Below, piece after piece: positions 35,682 to 45,040 of a DNA stretch of 64,000 nt (position 1 is the stretch's first letter; the number at the start of each line of letters is the position of its first letter). The position numbers and the translations under genes were made by a program. Under the pieces are notes generated by a model, which saw only the letters and a list, made by a program, of their open reading frames with translations, was not told the origin of the DNA and made no database searches. The DNA comes from Candidatus Dechloromonas phosphoritropha (GTDB lineage: Bacteria > Pseudomonadota > Gammaproteobacteria > Burkholderiales > Rhodocyclaceae): contig JADKGN010000004.1 of assembly GCA_016722705.1 (NCBI GenBank), positions 1,922,001 through 1,986,000 on the forward strand. Reading direction: 5' to 3'.

Positions 35682-37448
35682 CTACTTCCTGCGCGGCGGC
35701 GGCACATCCGTACAGGTGCCGTGCGCCACTTCGGCCGCCATGCCGATCGTTTCACCCAGCGTCGGATGCGGGTGGATGGTTTTGCCGATATCGACCGCGT
35801 CGCAGCCCATTTCGATGGCCAGACAGACTTCGCCGATCATGTCACCGGCATTGGGGCCGACAATCGCGCCAGCGATCACGCGATGCGTTTCCGCATCGAA
35901 AATCAGCTTGGTAAAGCCGTAGTCGGCACCGTTGGCGATGGCTCGGCCGGAAGCAGCCCACGGAAATTTGGCGACTTCGATCTCGCGCCCTTCCTTCTTA
36001 GCCTGATCTTCGGTGACGCCAACCCACGCCACTTCGGGGTGGGTATACGCGACGCTCGGGATCACGCTGGCATCGAAGGCCGCCTTGTGACCGGCGGCGA
36101 CTTCGGCGGCGACGTGCGCTTCATGGACGGCCTTATGCGCCAGCATGGGCTGGCCGACGAGGTCGCCGATGGCAAAGATGTGCGGCACGTTGGTCCGCAT
36201 CTGCGCATCGACGTTGATGAAACCACGGTCGGTGACCATCACGCCAGCTTTTTCGGCGCCGATCTTGTTGCCGTTCGGCGTCCGGCCGGCGGCTTGCAGG
36301 ATCATGTCGTAACGCACGGCGTCGGCATTCGGCGCAGCTTCGCCTTCAAATTTGACCCACAGGCCATCTTCCTTGGCATCGACGGCAACCGTTTTGGTCT
36401 TCAGCATGATCTTGTCGAAGCGGCTGGTGTTCTGCTTTTCCCAGACCTTGACCGCATCGCGGTCCGGCCCTTGCATCAGGCCGTCCATCATTTCGACGAC
36501 GTCCACTTTGGCACCCAGAGTCGAATAGACCGTGGCCATTTCCAGGCCGATGATGCCACCGCCGATGACCAGCATTTTTTTCGGTACGAAGCGCAGTTCC
36601 AGCGCGCCGGTAGAATCGACGATGCGCGGGTCCTTCGGGATGAAGGGCAGGTGCATGGCGGCCGAACCGGCAGCAATGATGCACTTCTGGAACTTGATTA
36701 TCTTCTTGACGCCGGTCTTTTCCTGGCTGCTGCCAGTGGTTTCTTCGACTTCGATGTGGCGTGGGTCGATGAAAGAACCATAGCCGCGCACGATGTCGAC
36801 CTTGCGGCCCTTGGCCATGCCGGCCAGACCGCCGGTCAGCTTGCCGACCACCTTGTCCTTGTGGGCGCGCAGCTTGTCGATATCGACCTGCGGTGCGGCA
36901 AAAGTGACGCCGAGATCGTTGGCGTGCACGGCTTCCTCGATGACTGCCGCGACATGCAGCAGCGCCTTGGACGGAATGCAGCCGACGTTCAGACAAACGC
37001 CGCCGAGCGTCGCGTAACGCTCGACGATGATCGTCTTCATGCCGAGGTCGGCTGAACGGAAGGCGGCGGAATAGCCACCGGGGCCGGCGCCGAGGACGAG
37101 CATCTCGCACTCGAGGTCGGCACCGCCGGCGTGGCTGGCGGCAACCGGCGCTGGTGCTGCGGTCGACTCGGTTTTTGGTGCATTTTCCACGTTGACCGTG
37201 ACAGCCGCTCCAGCTTCCACCTTGATCAGCACTACACCTTCGCTGACCTTGGACCCTACCTGGATCAAAACCTCCCTGACCACGCCGTCGACCGTCGACG
37301 GCACATCCATCGTCGCCTTGTCGGATTCCAGTGTGGCAATGGCGTCGTCCACCTTGATCGCATCGCCGGCCTTGACGAACAGATCGATGACCGGCACTTC
37401 GGAGAAATCGCCGATGTCGGGGACTTTGACTTCAATAAGTTGACTCAT
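35682..37448 (-). CDS. lpdA: Dihydrolipoyl dehydrogenase (E3) with N-terminal lipoyl domain
   Basis: 588 aa. Residues ~1-80 are a lipoyl domain with the modified Lys in ESDKATMDVPS, then an Ala/Pro linker. The flavoprotein part follows: GAGPGGYSAAFRSADLG for FAD, redox disulfide GGVCLNVGCIPSKALLH, an NAD-binding GGGIIGLEMATVY loop and the C-terminal HPHPTLGE with the catalytic His/Glu. It reoxidises lipoyl groups of pyruvate dehydrogenase. The start is 10 bp after aceF. Confidence 0.97.
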   Translation of the reverse strand: MSQLIEVKVPDIGDFSEVPVIDLFVKAGDAIKVDDAIATLESDKATMDVPSTVDGVVREVLIQVGSKVSEGVVLIKVEAGAAVTVNVENAPKTESTAAPAPVAASHAGGADLECEMLVLGAGPGGYSAAFRSADLGMKTIIVERYATLGGVCLNVGCIPSKALLHVAAVIEEAVHANDLGVTFAAPQVDIDKLRAHKDKVVGKLTGGLAGMAKGRKVDIVRGYGSFIDPRHIEVEETTGSSQEKTGVKKIIKFQKCIIAAGSAAMHLPFIPKDPRIVDSTGALELRFVPKKMLVIGGGIIGLEMATVYSTLGAKVDVVEMMDGLMQGPDRDAVKVWEKQNTSRFDKIMLKTKTVAVDAKEDGLWVKFEGEAAPNADAVRYDMILQAAGRTPNGNKIGAEKAGVMVTDRGFINVDAQMRTNVPHIFAIGDLVGQPMLAHKAVHEAHVAAEVAAGHKAAFDASVIPSVAYTHPEVAWVGVTEDQAKKEGREIEVAKFPWAASGRAIANGADYGFTKLIFDAETHRVIAGAIVGPNAGDMIGEVCLAIEMGCDAVDIGKTIHPHPTLGETIGMAAEVAHGTCTDVPPPRRK

Positions 37449-37458
37449 CGCGTTCCCC

Positions 37459-39057
37459 TCAGACGATCATGCGACGCATGTCGGCCAGCAGTTCGGCGAC
37501 ATAGACATTGAAGCGGGTGGCCAGCGCGCCGTCGATGACGCGGTGGTCGGCGGTCAGCGATAGCGGCAGGGTCAGGCGCGGCACGAATTGCTTGCCGTCC
37601 CAGACCGGCTTCATCGCCGAACGATTAACCCCGAGGATGGCGACTTCCGGCGCATTGACGATCGGCGCGAAGTAGGTGCCGCCGATGCCGCCGACACTGG
37701 AAATCGTGAAGCAGGCACCGGACATGTCGGCAGGCTTGAGCTTGCCGTCGCGTGCTTGCCTGGCCAGTTCGCCGGTTTCCCGAGCAATCTCGAAAACGCC
37801 CTTCTGGTCGGCATTCTTGACAACCGGGACGACGAGGCCATTCGGCGTGTCGGCGGCGAAGCCGATGTTGAAATACTTTTTCAGCACCAGATTGTCGCCA
37901 TCAAGCGAAGCGTTGAATTCCGGATAACGCTGCATCGCCTTGACGCAGGCCTTGATCAGGAAGGCGAGCATGGTCAGCTTGTTGCCGGTCTTCTCGTTTT
38001 CCTTGTTGAGCAACACGCGGAAAGCTTCGAGGTCGGTGATGTCGGCATCTTCGTGATAAGTCACGGCCGGGATCATCACCCAGTTGCGCGACAGGTTCTG
38101 GCCGGAAATCTTCTTGATCCGTGACAGCGGCTTGATTTCGACCTCACCGAACCTGGCGAAATCGACCTTTGGCCACGGCAGCAGATCGAGGACTCCGCCA
38201 CCGACCACGCCGCCAGTCGCCGAGGCAACCGGCCCGGAAATCGCACCAGTCATCACGCCCTTGACGTACTTGGTCAGGTCTTCCTTGACGATGCGGTTCT
38301 TCGGGCCGCTGGCGCTTACCTTCGAGAGGTCGACCCCAAGTTGGCGGGCATAGGCGCGGACCGATGGCGAAGCATGGACCTTGCTGCCGGCCGGCAGGGC
38401 CGGCGCCAGCGCAGCCGGAGCGGCTGCAACAGGTGCGGCGACCGGCGCTGCTGCACCGGGAACTGCAGCGGCGGCTTGCGCTGCGGCCGCCGGGGCACCT
38501 GTTTCGACCTTGATCAGCACGGCACCTTCGCTGACCTTGGAGCCGAGCTGGATCAGGACTTCCTTGACGACACCGGAAACGGTGGAGGGCACATCCATCG
38601 TCGCCTTGTCGGATTCCAGCGTGGCAATGGCGTCGTCCACCCTGATATTGTCGCCAACCTTGACGAACAGATCGATGACCGGCACGTCGGAAAAGTCGCC
38701 AATATCCGGTACCGTGACTTCAACAAGCGCGCCGCCCACCGGAGCAGCGACCGCAGCAGCCGACGGTGTTTTTGGCGCATTTTCCGGGTTGACCGCAACA
38801 GTGGCGGCAACCGCAGCCCCCGTTTCCACCTTGATCAGCACACTGCCTTCGCCGACCTTGGAACCGAGTTGGACGAGGACTTCCTTGACCACGCCGGCGA
38901 CAGTGGACGGCACATCCATCGTCGCCTTGTCGGATTCCAGCGTGACGATCGCATCATCGACCGCAATGCTGTCGCCGACCTTGACAAACAGTTCGATGAC
39001 CGGGACTTCCGGGAAATCGCCGATATCGGGAACCTTGACTTCAATGATCTGGCTCAT
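37459..39057 (-). CDS. aceF: Pyruvate dehydrogenase E2, dihydrolipoyl acetyltransferase (two lipoyl domains)
   Basis: 532 aa from ATG 39057 (MSQIIEVKVPDIG). Two lipoyl domains (Lys in ESDKATMDVPS twice), Ala/Pro-rich hinges, a peripheral subunit binding domain (VHASPSVRAYARQLGVDLSKV) and the acetyltransferase core ending in TADHRVIDGALATRF with the catalytic His. Two lipoyl domains plus one on E3 make three per operon. 14 bp after aceE. Confidence 0.97.
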   Translation of the reverse strand: MSQIIEVKVPDIGDFPEVPVIELFVKVGDSIAVDDAIVTLESDKATMDVPSTVAGVVKEVLVQLGSKVGEGSVLIKVETGAAVAATVAVNPENAPKTPSAAAVAAPVGGALVEVTVPDIGDFSDVPVIDLFVKVGDNIRVDDAIATLESDKATMDVPSTVSGVVKEVLIQLGSKVSEGAVLIKVETGAPAAAAQAAAAVPGAAAPVAAPVAAAPAALAPALPAGSKVHASPSVRAYARQLGVDLSKVSASGPKNRIVKEDLTKYVKGVMTGAISGPVASATGGVVGGGVLDLLPWPKVDFARFGEVEIKPLSRIKKISGQNLSRNWVMIPAVTYHEDADITDLEAFRVLLNKENEKTGNKLTMLAFLIKACVKAMQRYPEFNASLDGDNLVLKKYFNIGFAADTPNGLVVPVVKNADQKGVFEIARETGELARQARDGKLKPADMSGACFTISSVGGIGGTYFAPIVNAPEVAILGVNRSAMKPVWDGKQFVPRLTLPLSLTADHRVIDGALATRFNVYVAELLADMRRMIV

Positions 39058-39071
39058 GTCGTCTCTCCCCC

Positions 39072-41747
39072 TCAAACCGACAGCGGGTTGGGCTTGTTCG
39101 GGTCAAGCTTGTACTTGACCAAGGCAGCGGCAACTTTCTCACGGGCAATTTCGCCGCTATCGGCCAATGCCTTCAGGGCAGCCAGCGTCACCCAGTGACG
39201 ATCGACCTCGAAGAAATGGCGCAGCTTCTCGCGCGTGTCGGAGCGGCCGAAGCCGTCGGTGCCGAGCGTCACATACGGTGCCTTGACGAAGGGGCGGATC
39301 TGCTCGGAGTACAGCTTGATGTAGTCGGTGGCGGCGACGACCGGACCCTTGGCGCCCGCCAATTTTTGCTCGACGTGCGACAGCTTCGGCGCTTCCAGCG
39401 GGTGCAGCATGTTCCAGCGGTGCACATCCTGGCCATTGCGCACCAGTTCGTTGAAACCCGGGCAGCCCCAGAGATCAGCCTCGACGCCCCAGTCCTGCTT
39501 GAGCAGTTCGGCGGCGGCGATGACTTCACGGAAGATGGTGCCGGAACCGAGCAACTGCACGCGCGGGCCGGCGGCGTCGCTCCCCTTCCGGAAGGAATAC
39601 ATCCCCTTGATGATGTCGGCTTCGGCACCCACCGGCATTTCCGGATGCTCGTAATTCTCGTTCATCACGGTAATGTAGTAGAAAACGTCTTCCTGCTCGA
39701 CGTGCATGCGGCGCATGCCATCCTGGGCGATGACGGCGACTTCGTACTGGAAGGTCGGGTCGTAGGAAACGCAGTTCGGGATCAGATTGGCGAGGATCAG
39801 GCTGTGCCCGTCCTCATGTTGCAGGCCTTCGCCGTTCAGCGTCGTGCGCCCGGCGGTCCCGCCGATCAGGAAGCCGCGGGAGCGCTGGTCGCCGGCCGCC
39901 CAGCACAGGTCCAGGGTGCGCTGCAGGCCGAACATCGAGTAGCAGATGTAGAACGGAATGGTCTGTACGTTATGCACGGAATAAGCCGTCGCGGCGGCGA
40001 TCCAGTCGCTCATCGCACCGGCTTCGTTGATCCCCTCCTGGAGTACCTGGCCGGTCTTCGACTCCTTGTAGAACATCAGCTGGTCATGGTCTTCCGGCAC
40101 ATAGTTCTGGCCTTGCTGGTTCCAGATCCCGACCGAGCGGAACATGCCTTCCATGCCGAAGGTGCGTGATTCGTCCGGCACGATGGGCACGACATGGCGA
40201 CCAATCTGCTTGTCCTTGAGCAGCATGTTCATGATGCGGACGATGGCCATCGTCGTCGACAATTCGCGGCCTTCACCGGAGGCCTTGAGCAGTGCGGCAA
40301 AGGTCTCGAGCGGCGGAATGGCCAGCGCCTCGGCCTTGCGGCGGCGTTGTGGCAGGAAGCCGCCGAGGTCCATGCGGCGCTGGCGCATGTACTTGTATTC
40401 CTCGGAGTCTTCCGGGAAGGTCAGGTAGGGCAGCTTTTCCAGTTGATCGTCCGCTACCGGCAGGCTGAAGCGATCGCGGAAGCGGCCGACCTGCTGAGTG
40501 TCGAGCTTTTTCTGTTGGTGTGAGATGTTCATCGCCTCGCCGGCCTGGCCCATGCCGAAGCCCTTGATGGTCTTGGCCAGGATCAGGGTCGGCGCGCCCT
40601 TGGTCTTGATGGCGCGGTCATAGGCAGCAAAGATTTTGAAGATGTCGTGGCCGCCGCGGTTCAGTTGCCAGACTTCGTCGTCGGTCCAGTCGGCAACTAG
40701 TTCACGCAGTTCCGGCGTATTGAAGAAGTGCTCGCGCACGTAGGCACCGTTCTTGGCCTTGAAAGTCTGGTATTCGCCATCGACGCATTCCATCATGCGG
40801 CGCTTCAGGATGCTCTTCTTGTCGCGGGAGAACAGCGCATCCCAGTGGGTGCCCCAGATCAGCTTGATAACGTTCCAGCCGGCCCCGCGGAATTCGGATT
40901 CCATTTCCTGGATGATCTTGCCGTTGCCGCGCACCGGGCCGTCCAGGCGCTGCAGGTTGCAGTTGATGACGAAAATCAGGTTGTCCAGCTTTTCGCGGCC
41001 AGCCATGCCGATCGCGCCGAGCGATTCAACCTCGTCGGTCTCGCCATCGCCGAGGAAGGCCCAGACCTTGCGATCACCGGCCTTGGCCAGTCCGCGCGAG
41101 TCGAGGTACTTCATGAAGCGGGCCTGGTAGATGGCCTGGATCGGGCCAAGGCCCATGGAGACGGTCGGGAACTGCCAGAAATCCGGCATCAGCCACGGAT
41201 GCGGATAGGACGAAATGCCCTTGCCGCCGGTTTCCTGGCGGAAGTGATCCATCTGCTCCTCGGTCAGGCGGCCGAGCATGAAAGCGCGCGAGTAAACACC
41301 CGGTATGGAGTGGCCCTGGAAGAAGATCAGGTCGCCGCCGGACGGGTCATTGATGCTGCGCCAGAAATGCGAAAAACCGACGTCGTATAGTGCAGCAGCC
41401 GAGGCGAAGGAGGCGATGTGGCCGCCGACGTTGGTGTCCTTGTTGGCGCGAACGACCATCGCCATGGCGTTCCAGCGGATGTAGGAGTGAATCTTGATTT
41501 CCATGTCCGCGTTGCCCGGGTACTTGGGCTGATGCTCGGCCGGAATGGTGTTGATGTATTCGGTATTGGCCGAATACGGAATATCGATACCGTCCTCGCG
41601 CGCCTGCCCGATCAGCTTCTCGATCAGAAAATGGGCACGATCGGCACCTTCTTGTGCGATGACGCCTTCCAGTGCCTCCATCCATTCACTGGTTTCCTGG
41701 GGGTCTGCATCCATGGGGGCGGGCTGTGGATTTTGCTGGTCGGCCAT
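39072..41747 (-). CDS. aceE: Pyruvate dehydrogenase E1, homodimeric type
   Basis: 891 aa. ThDP-dependent decarboxylase of the AceE type: GHIASFASAAALYDVGFSHF, the ThDP/Mg motif in FLGDGETDEVESLGAI...NLIFVINCNLQ, and GTAGRTTLNGEGLQHEDGHS in the second domain. It feeds acetyl groups to AceF. GGAGA sits before the ATG, and a sigma70-type promoter lies about 120 bp upstream. First gene of aceE-aceF-lpdA. Confidence 0.97.
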   Translation of the reverse strand: MADQQNPQPAPMDADPQETSEWMEALEGVIAQEGADRAHFLIEKLIGQAREDGIDIPYSANTEYINTIPAEHQPKYPGNADMEIKIHSYIRWNAMAMVVRANKDTNVGGHIASFASAAALYDVGFSHFWRSINDPSGGDLIFFQGHSIPGVYSRAFMLGRLTEEQMDHFRQETGGKGISSYPHPWLMPDFWQFPTVSMGLGPIQAIYQARFMKYLDSRGLAKAGDRKVWAFLGDGETDEVESLGAIGMAGREKLDNLIFVINCNLQRLDGPVRGNGKIIQEMESEFRGAGWNVIKLIWGTHWDALFSRDKKSILKRRMMECVDGEYQTFKAKNGAYVREHFFNTPELRELVADWTDDEVWQLNRGGHDIFKIFAAYDRAIKTKGAPTLILAKTIKGFGMGQAGEAMNISHQQKKLDTQQVGRFRDRFSLPVADDQLEKLPYLTFPEDSEEYKYMRQRRMDLGGFLPQRRRKAEALAIPPLETFAALLKASGEGRELSTTMAIVRIMNMLLKDKQIGRHVVPIVPDESRTFGMEGMFRSVGIWNQQGQNYVPEDHDQLMFYKESKTGQVLQEGINEAGAMSDWIAAATAYSVHNVQTIPFYICYSMFGLQRTLDLCWAAGDQRSRGFLIGGTAGRTTLNGEGLQHEDGHSLILANLIPNCVSYDPTFQYEVAVIAQDGMRRMHVEQEDVFYYITVMNENYEHPEMPVGAEADIIKGMYSFRKGSDAAGPRVQLLGSGTIFREVIAAAELLKQDWGVEADLWGCPGFNELVRNGQDVHRWNMLHPLEAPKLSHVEQKLAGAKGPVVAATDYIKLYSEQIRPFVKAPYVTLGTDGFGRSDTREKLRHFFEVDRHWVTLAALKALADSGEIAREKVAAALVKYKLDPNKPNPLSV

Positions 41748-42234
41748 TGTTCGTCTCCAAAGTCGGTTTCGGTCATGTCATGCCTGTTGCGCACGACAAC
41801 TTTAACGCCAATTGTGTCGCGTCGGGTCCGAATCGCAAACCCGTATTTACACCTAGTTATTTTTTGCATTGTAGAATGAAAATCGTATCGTGCAATAACG
41901 TCGATTCCGTCCGCAGGGAACAAACAATCTGTCCGGACTTGTGGCAAGTGATCTGTCGGGCTTCCATCTTTCTCCAGTGGGTGGCGAACGACGCCGGCGG
42001 AGTTGTTTCAGGAGATCTGGAAGACGCGATTTGAAGAAGTGTGAGAAGGGTGGCGGATGTCCGCATGCGCGCCCAGGTAGTGCGGTGAGGGTGCCGAGAC
42101 GCGTCAATCCGATGACCACGTCGTCGAGTCACGCAATTCAAGCGATAGTGGGCGCTTTGAAAGGATGCGGAAAGGCAGGCCGGATGCCCCAGAAGATGGG
42201 TCACCGGACCTGCCTGTAGAATCCTGCCGGTAGT
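41748..42234. other. 487-bp intergenic region between the WS/DGAT gene and aceE
   Basis: It contains the aceE leader and promoter at its left end. The right ~330 bp show no credible gene, RNA or repeat. Near the WS/DGAT stop, GGCAGGCCGG (from 42175) and CCGGACCTGCC (from 42203) could pair with one bulge, but no T run follows. Confidence 0.5.
41868..41895 (-). promoter_or_regulatory. Probable sigma70 promoter of aceE-aceF-lpdA
   Basis: On the minus strand: -35 TTGCAC, 16-bp spacer, -10 TACAAT, about 120 bp before the aceE ATG. Both hexamers have five of six consensus bases or close to it. The long leader leaves space for regulation, but no PdhR-type operator was recognised. Confidence 0.6.
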
Positions 42235-43901
42235 CTATCCGGCCTTTTTCTCGTCGCCTTCCGTCAGCATTGTGGTTGCTGGCGACCCCGTCCGCTTTCT
42301 TGCTGCCGGCTTTGCGGTATCTGCGACGGGGTTTGCCGGCGTCCGCATGGGTCGGGCTCGTGCTGGCTTTTCAGGCAGCGCGGTCTTTTCAGGGGCTGTT
42401 TTTCTTGCCGCAACCGGTTTTCTCGTTGTCGTCGCCCGCGTTGTCCGGGACTTTGCCGTGGCTGCCGCCGGCTCTTCCGGCAGGGCGTCGGCAGCAGCGA
42501 GGATTTCCTCCCAGGCATCCTGCATGCAGGCGGTGAAGAAGTCCGGATCGGGGAGCATGCTGCGGCACGAGACGACGGAAACCCACATGACACCGTTGTA
42601 GCTGACGCCGGTAATGTTGAGCCCCACGCCGTCGGTCGGTATGCTCACCGGGTAGTAGCACATGGCCTTGGCGCCGGCCATGTACAGCGGCCTTTCCGGA
42701 CCGCGGACGTTCGAGACGGTCATGTTCAGTGTCGGAATCAGTACCCGGTTGACGATCAGGCTGCCGACGGCTGACGGCAGGGTATCCAGGAGATTCTTGA
42801 GCATTTCCGGGCCGAGCAGTTCGGCCTGCTCCTTGCCGGCCTGTGCCTCATGGTGCGCGGCCTTCAGCCGTGCCAGCGGGTCGGCGATGTCGGAACGGAC
42901 CTTGACGGCTGCCGCGCTGACCGCATTTCCACCGGCTGACCCGTCGCTGTGCAGAGCCATCGGCATCAGACAGGCGAGCGAGCGCTCGGGCAACTCGTTC
43001 TTGCTCAGCAGGTATTTGCGCACCGCTCCGCCAGCGACCGCCAGAAAGATGTCGTTGAGCGTGGCGCCCCGCACTCTGGCGCGGACGCGCTTGATCCGGG
43101 AGAGGGGCATCCCGAAACCGTCAACCACGCGGTGGGCGGATACGGCTTGATTGAAGCGTGTCTTCGGCGCCGGCGCCAGGATAAAGCCGTTACCGCCGCG
43201 TGAATCTCCCTTCGCTACCCGCAGCAAGTCGCCAACGGCCCCGCGCCCATGTACGGCAACCTTGGCCGCGATCTCGACGGATAGTTTGCCGGCCGTCACC
43301 ACGCGATTGATTCCGTTGATCACGGCGCGCGAGGCCAACTCGACCGCCGACGGATCACGATCGGCATAGACTGTTCCGGTTTCGGTGTCCGACATGTCGG
43401 TGGCCGGCGTTTCCGAATGCATCCGCGTTCCGAGACGGATGCCGGCCATGCCATCGAGTGAGGCATGATGGAACTTCATGAACATTGCAAAGGATCCGGG
43501 CGGCAGCTTGGGAATGTTGTCCAGTCCCTCGATCACGTAGGCCTCCCACATCGGGCGCGAGCGATCGAGCGGACGTGAATGCAGGCGTGCCACCTGAATC
43601 ATCAGCTGACGCCAGTCCCCCGGCTTGGGCAGCGCAATGTGGCGGACGTGAAATTCGAGGTCTACCTCGCTTTCCTCGACCCAGTAGGGGCGATCAATGC
43701 CGAGCGGTGGGGCGACCAGGCGCTGGCGAAAGATCGGGTCGATCGACATGCGATCAGCGAAGTGCTTGAGAATGTCCTTGTAGCGGACCTTGCCTCCAGG
43801 CGCGGTCGAAACGTCATATATGGTGAGACTCGCGACGTGGTTGAGACGTTCTTGTCCTCCTGTACCAGGAAGAGGTTGTCCGACCCGCTCAGCTGCTTCA
43901 T
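42235..43901 (-). pseudogene. Wax ester synthase / diacylglycerol O-acyltransferase, frameshifted near the N-terminus
   Basis: The family N-terminus starts at 43901 (MKQLSGSDNLFLVQEDKNV); near 43845 the frame must shift by one base to continue as LNHVASLTIYDVSTAPGGK and DILKHFADRMSIDPIFRQR. One base appears missing; the downstream frame alone opens only at 43749. The rest is intact: active site KFHHASLDGMAG, then NDIFLAVAGGAVRKYL, TVSNVRGP and the late MWVSVVSC strand. The product would be about 555 aa and esterify acyl-CoA to alcohols or diacylglycerol for storage lipid. The last ~70 residues are an unusual Lys/Arg/Ala/Pro/Thr-rich tail. A sequencing error is possible. Confidence 0.85.
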
Positions 43902-43954
43902 GCCCTTGCTCCCATAATTCCGTTTTCGCGACTTTCCCGCCGTCGACCGCAACT

Positions 43955-44290
43955 GTTGTCGGTCAAGGCAGGGTTATATCGCAATCCAGGCGCTCGGGCC
44001 GAAGTAAACCTCGAAGAAGCGCCCGAGGATCGATTTGGACACCGTGAAGTCGCCATGATGACGACCGTGACCATCACACCCTCGCACGCCGGGTCGCCGA
44101 ACTCGGCGCCGACGGCGGCGGGAATGCCGATACCGGGCATGCCGAGTTCGAGAATGCCGTGGAACGATCGATGACGGACGCGTGGACGGCAGGGTTGCGG
44201 CTGCTCACAGCGATTACATCGCGCCATGGACGAAATATGTGGCGCCACGGCCGAGTGCGGTGAGGAAAGGGTGAAGTTCCGGGCACTGCG
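43955..44290 (-). pseudogene. Possible decayed fragment of a ThDP-dependent enzyme
   Basis: Translating across frames on the minus strand gives ELHPFLTALGRGATYFVHG, then ILELGMPGIGIPAAVGAEF, DPACEG and, one frame on, GDFTVSKS. The second and last pieces recall the acetolactate-synthase-like ThDP site (G-PAA-GA ... GDG-F). Several frame changes and a stop interrupt it, and no start or end is visible. Tentative: the match is short and made from memory. The rest of 43902-44343 holds nothing recognisable. Confidence 0.25.
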
Positions 44291-44343
44291 GACCGGAAAC
44301 GAAAATGATGCCTCCATTGGCCAGAGCGCGGACCGGTCGTTTC

Positions 44344-44787
44344 TTACCGGATGTCGCCGCAGAAGATGTCGATGTTCCGGTCCTGCGGGCTGGTGCGGAC
44401 GACGATCGAATAGTCGCCGCTGCGCAGCGCTTCCAGCGGCGTCGCTGCTGTCCTTCTCAGCCTCCAGCCTCCTATTTCGGAGAAGGTGGTCACCGTGCTG
44501 TTCATCTCGAAGGCCGGTCGGGATCCCTGACTGCCGCAAAATCCGGGGTAGATGAAGGCAAAAAGCTGTGGCATCCGCGAAACCCCGAGCGGGAGGGGAC
44601 CGCTGAGGAAGATTCTGACATCGGTTACCTTGCCCCGCGCCACCAGGGTGGCCTGGGCGACTGCCCCAAGATTTTGCTGGCCCGGCCGCAACGGGACATT
44701 GAGCGTCCCCCTGTCGCCATTGGGGGTTGCGCAGGCGGAGAGGATCCCCGCGAGGGTGACGCAAAGAAGTCCAGTCTTCAACTTCAT
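44344..44787 (-). CDS. Small predicted outer-membrane lipoprotein, function unknown
   Basis: 147 aa. Signal peptide with a lipobox: MKLKTGLLCVTLAGILSAC, lipidated Cys at residue 19, Ala at +2, which favours the outer membrane. The mature part is beta-rich with two Cys (FIYPGFCGSQG and DIFCGDIR) that may form a disulfide, and ALRSGDYSIVVRTSP near the end. GGAGAAGG precedes the ATG. The pattern recalls small periplasmic beta-sandwich proteins of the CHRD type, but I do not recognise the family. Its setting among decayed genes suggests accessory status. Confidence 0.65.
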   Translation of the reverse strand: MKLKTGLLCVTLAGILSACATPNGDRGTLNVPLRPGQQNLGAVAQATLVARGKVTDVRIFLSGPLPLGVSRMPQLFAFIYPGFCGSQGSRPAFEMNSTVTTFSEIGGWRLRRTAATPLEALRSGDYSIVVRTSPQDRNIDIFCGDIR

Positions 44788-44825
44788 GACCTTCTCCGGG
44801 AATTCTTCCTTGAACGATCATTGTA

Positions 44826-45040
44826 TGCCGAAGCCGACTGAGGGCAATGATTTCCCGGGACGGGTCCTGACCATGATGCATGTCGGACCGGAACCTCACG
44901 ACTGGTCGCGGCCCGACCGAGGGGTACCGTTTGAGTTCCAATATCGCCTCGAAGCGCGCAGTGTCGGGGGCAATGAAGAAATGATCCGCAAGAGGGTGGC
45001 CGCGGCGGCGATCCCGGAAAACGGGCGGCCTCTCGCCTAG
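44826..45040 (+). other. Possible small ORF or gene remnant ending at the IS insertion point
   Basis: About 71 codons starting MPKPTEGNDFPGRVL. It contains EFQYRLEARSVGGNEEMIR and ends with a TAG supplied by the CTAG target site at 45037-45040. No ribosome binding site is evident and no family is recognised. It may be chance in high-GC DNA or the tail of something cut by the element. Confidence 0.25.
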
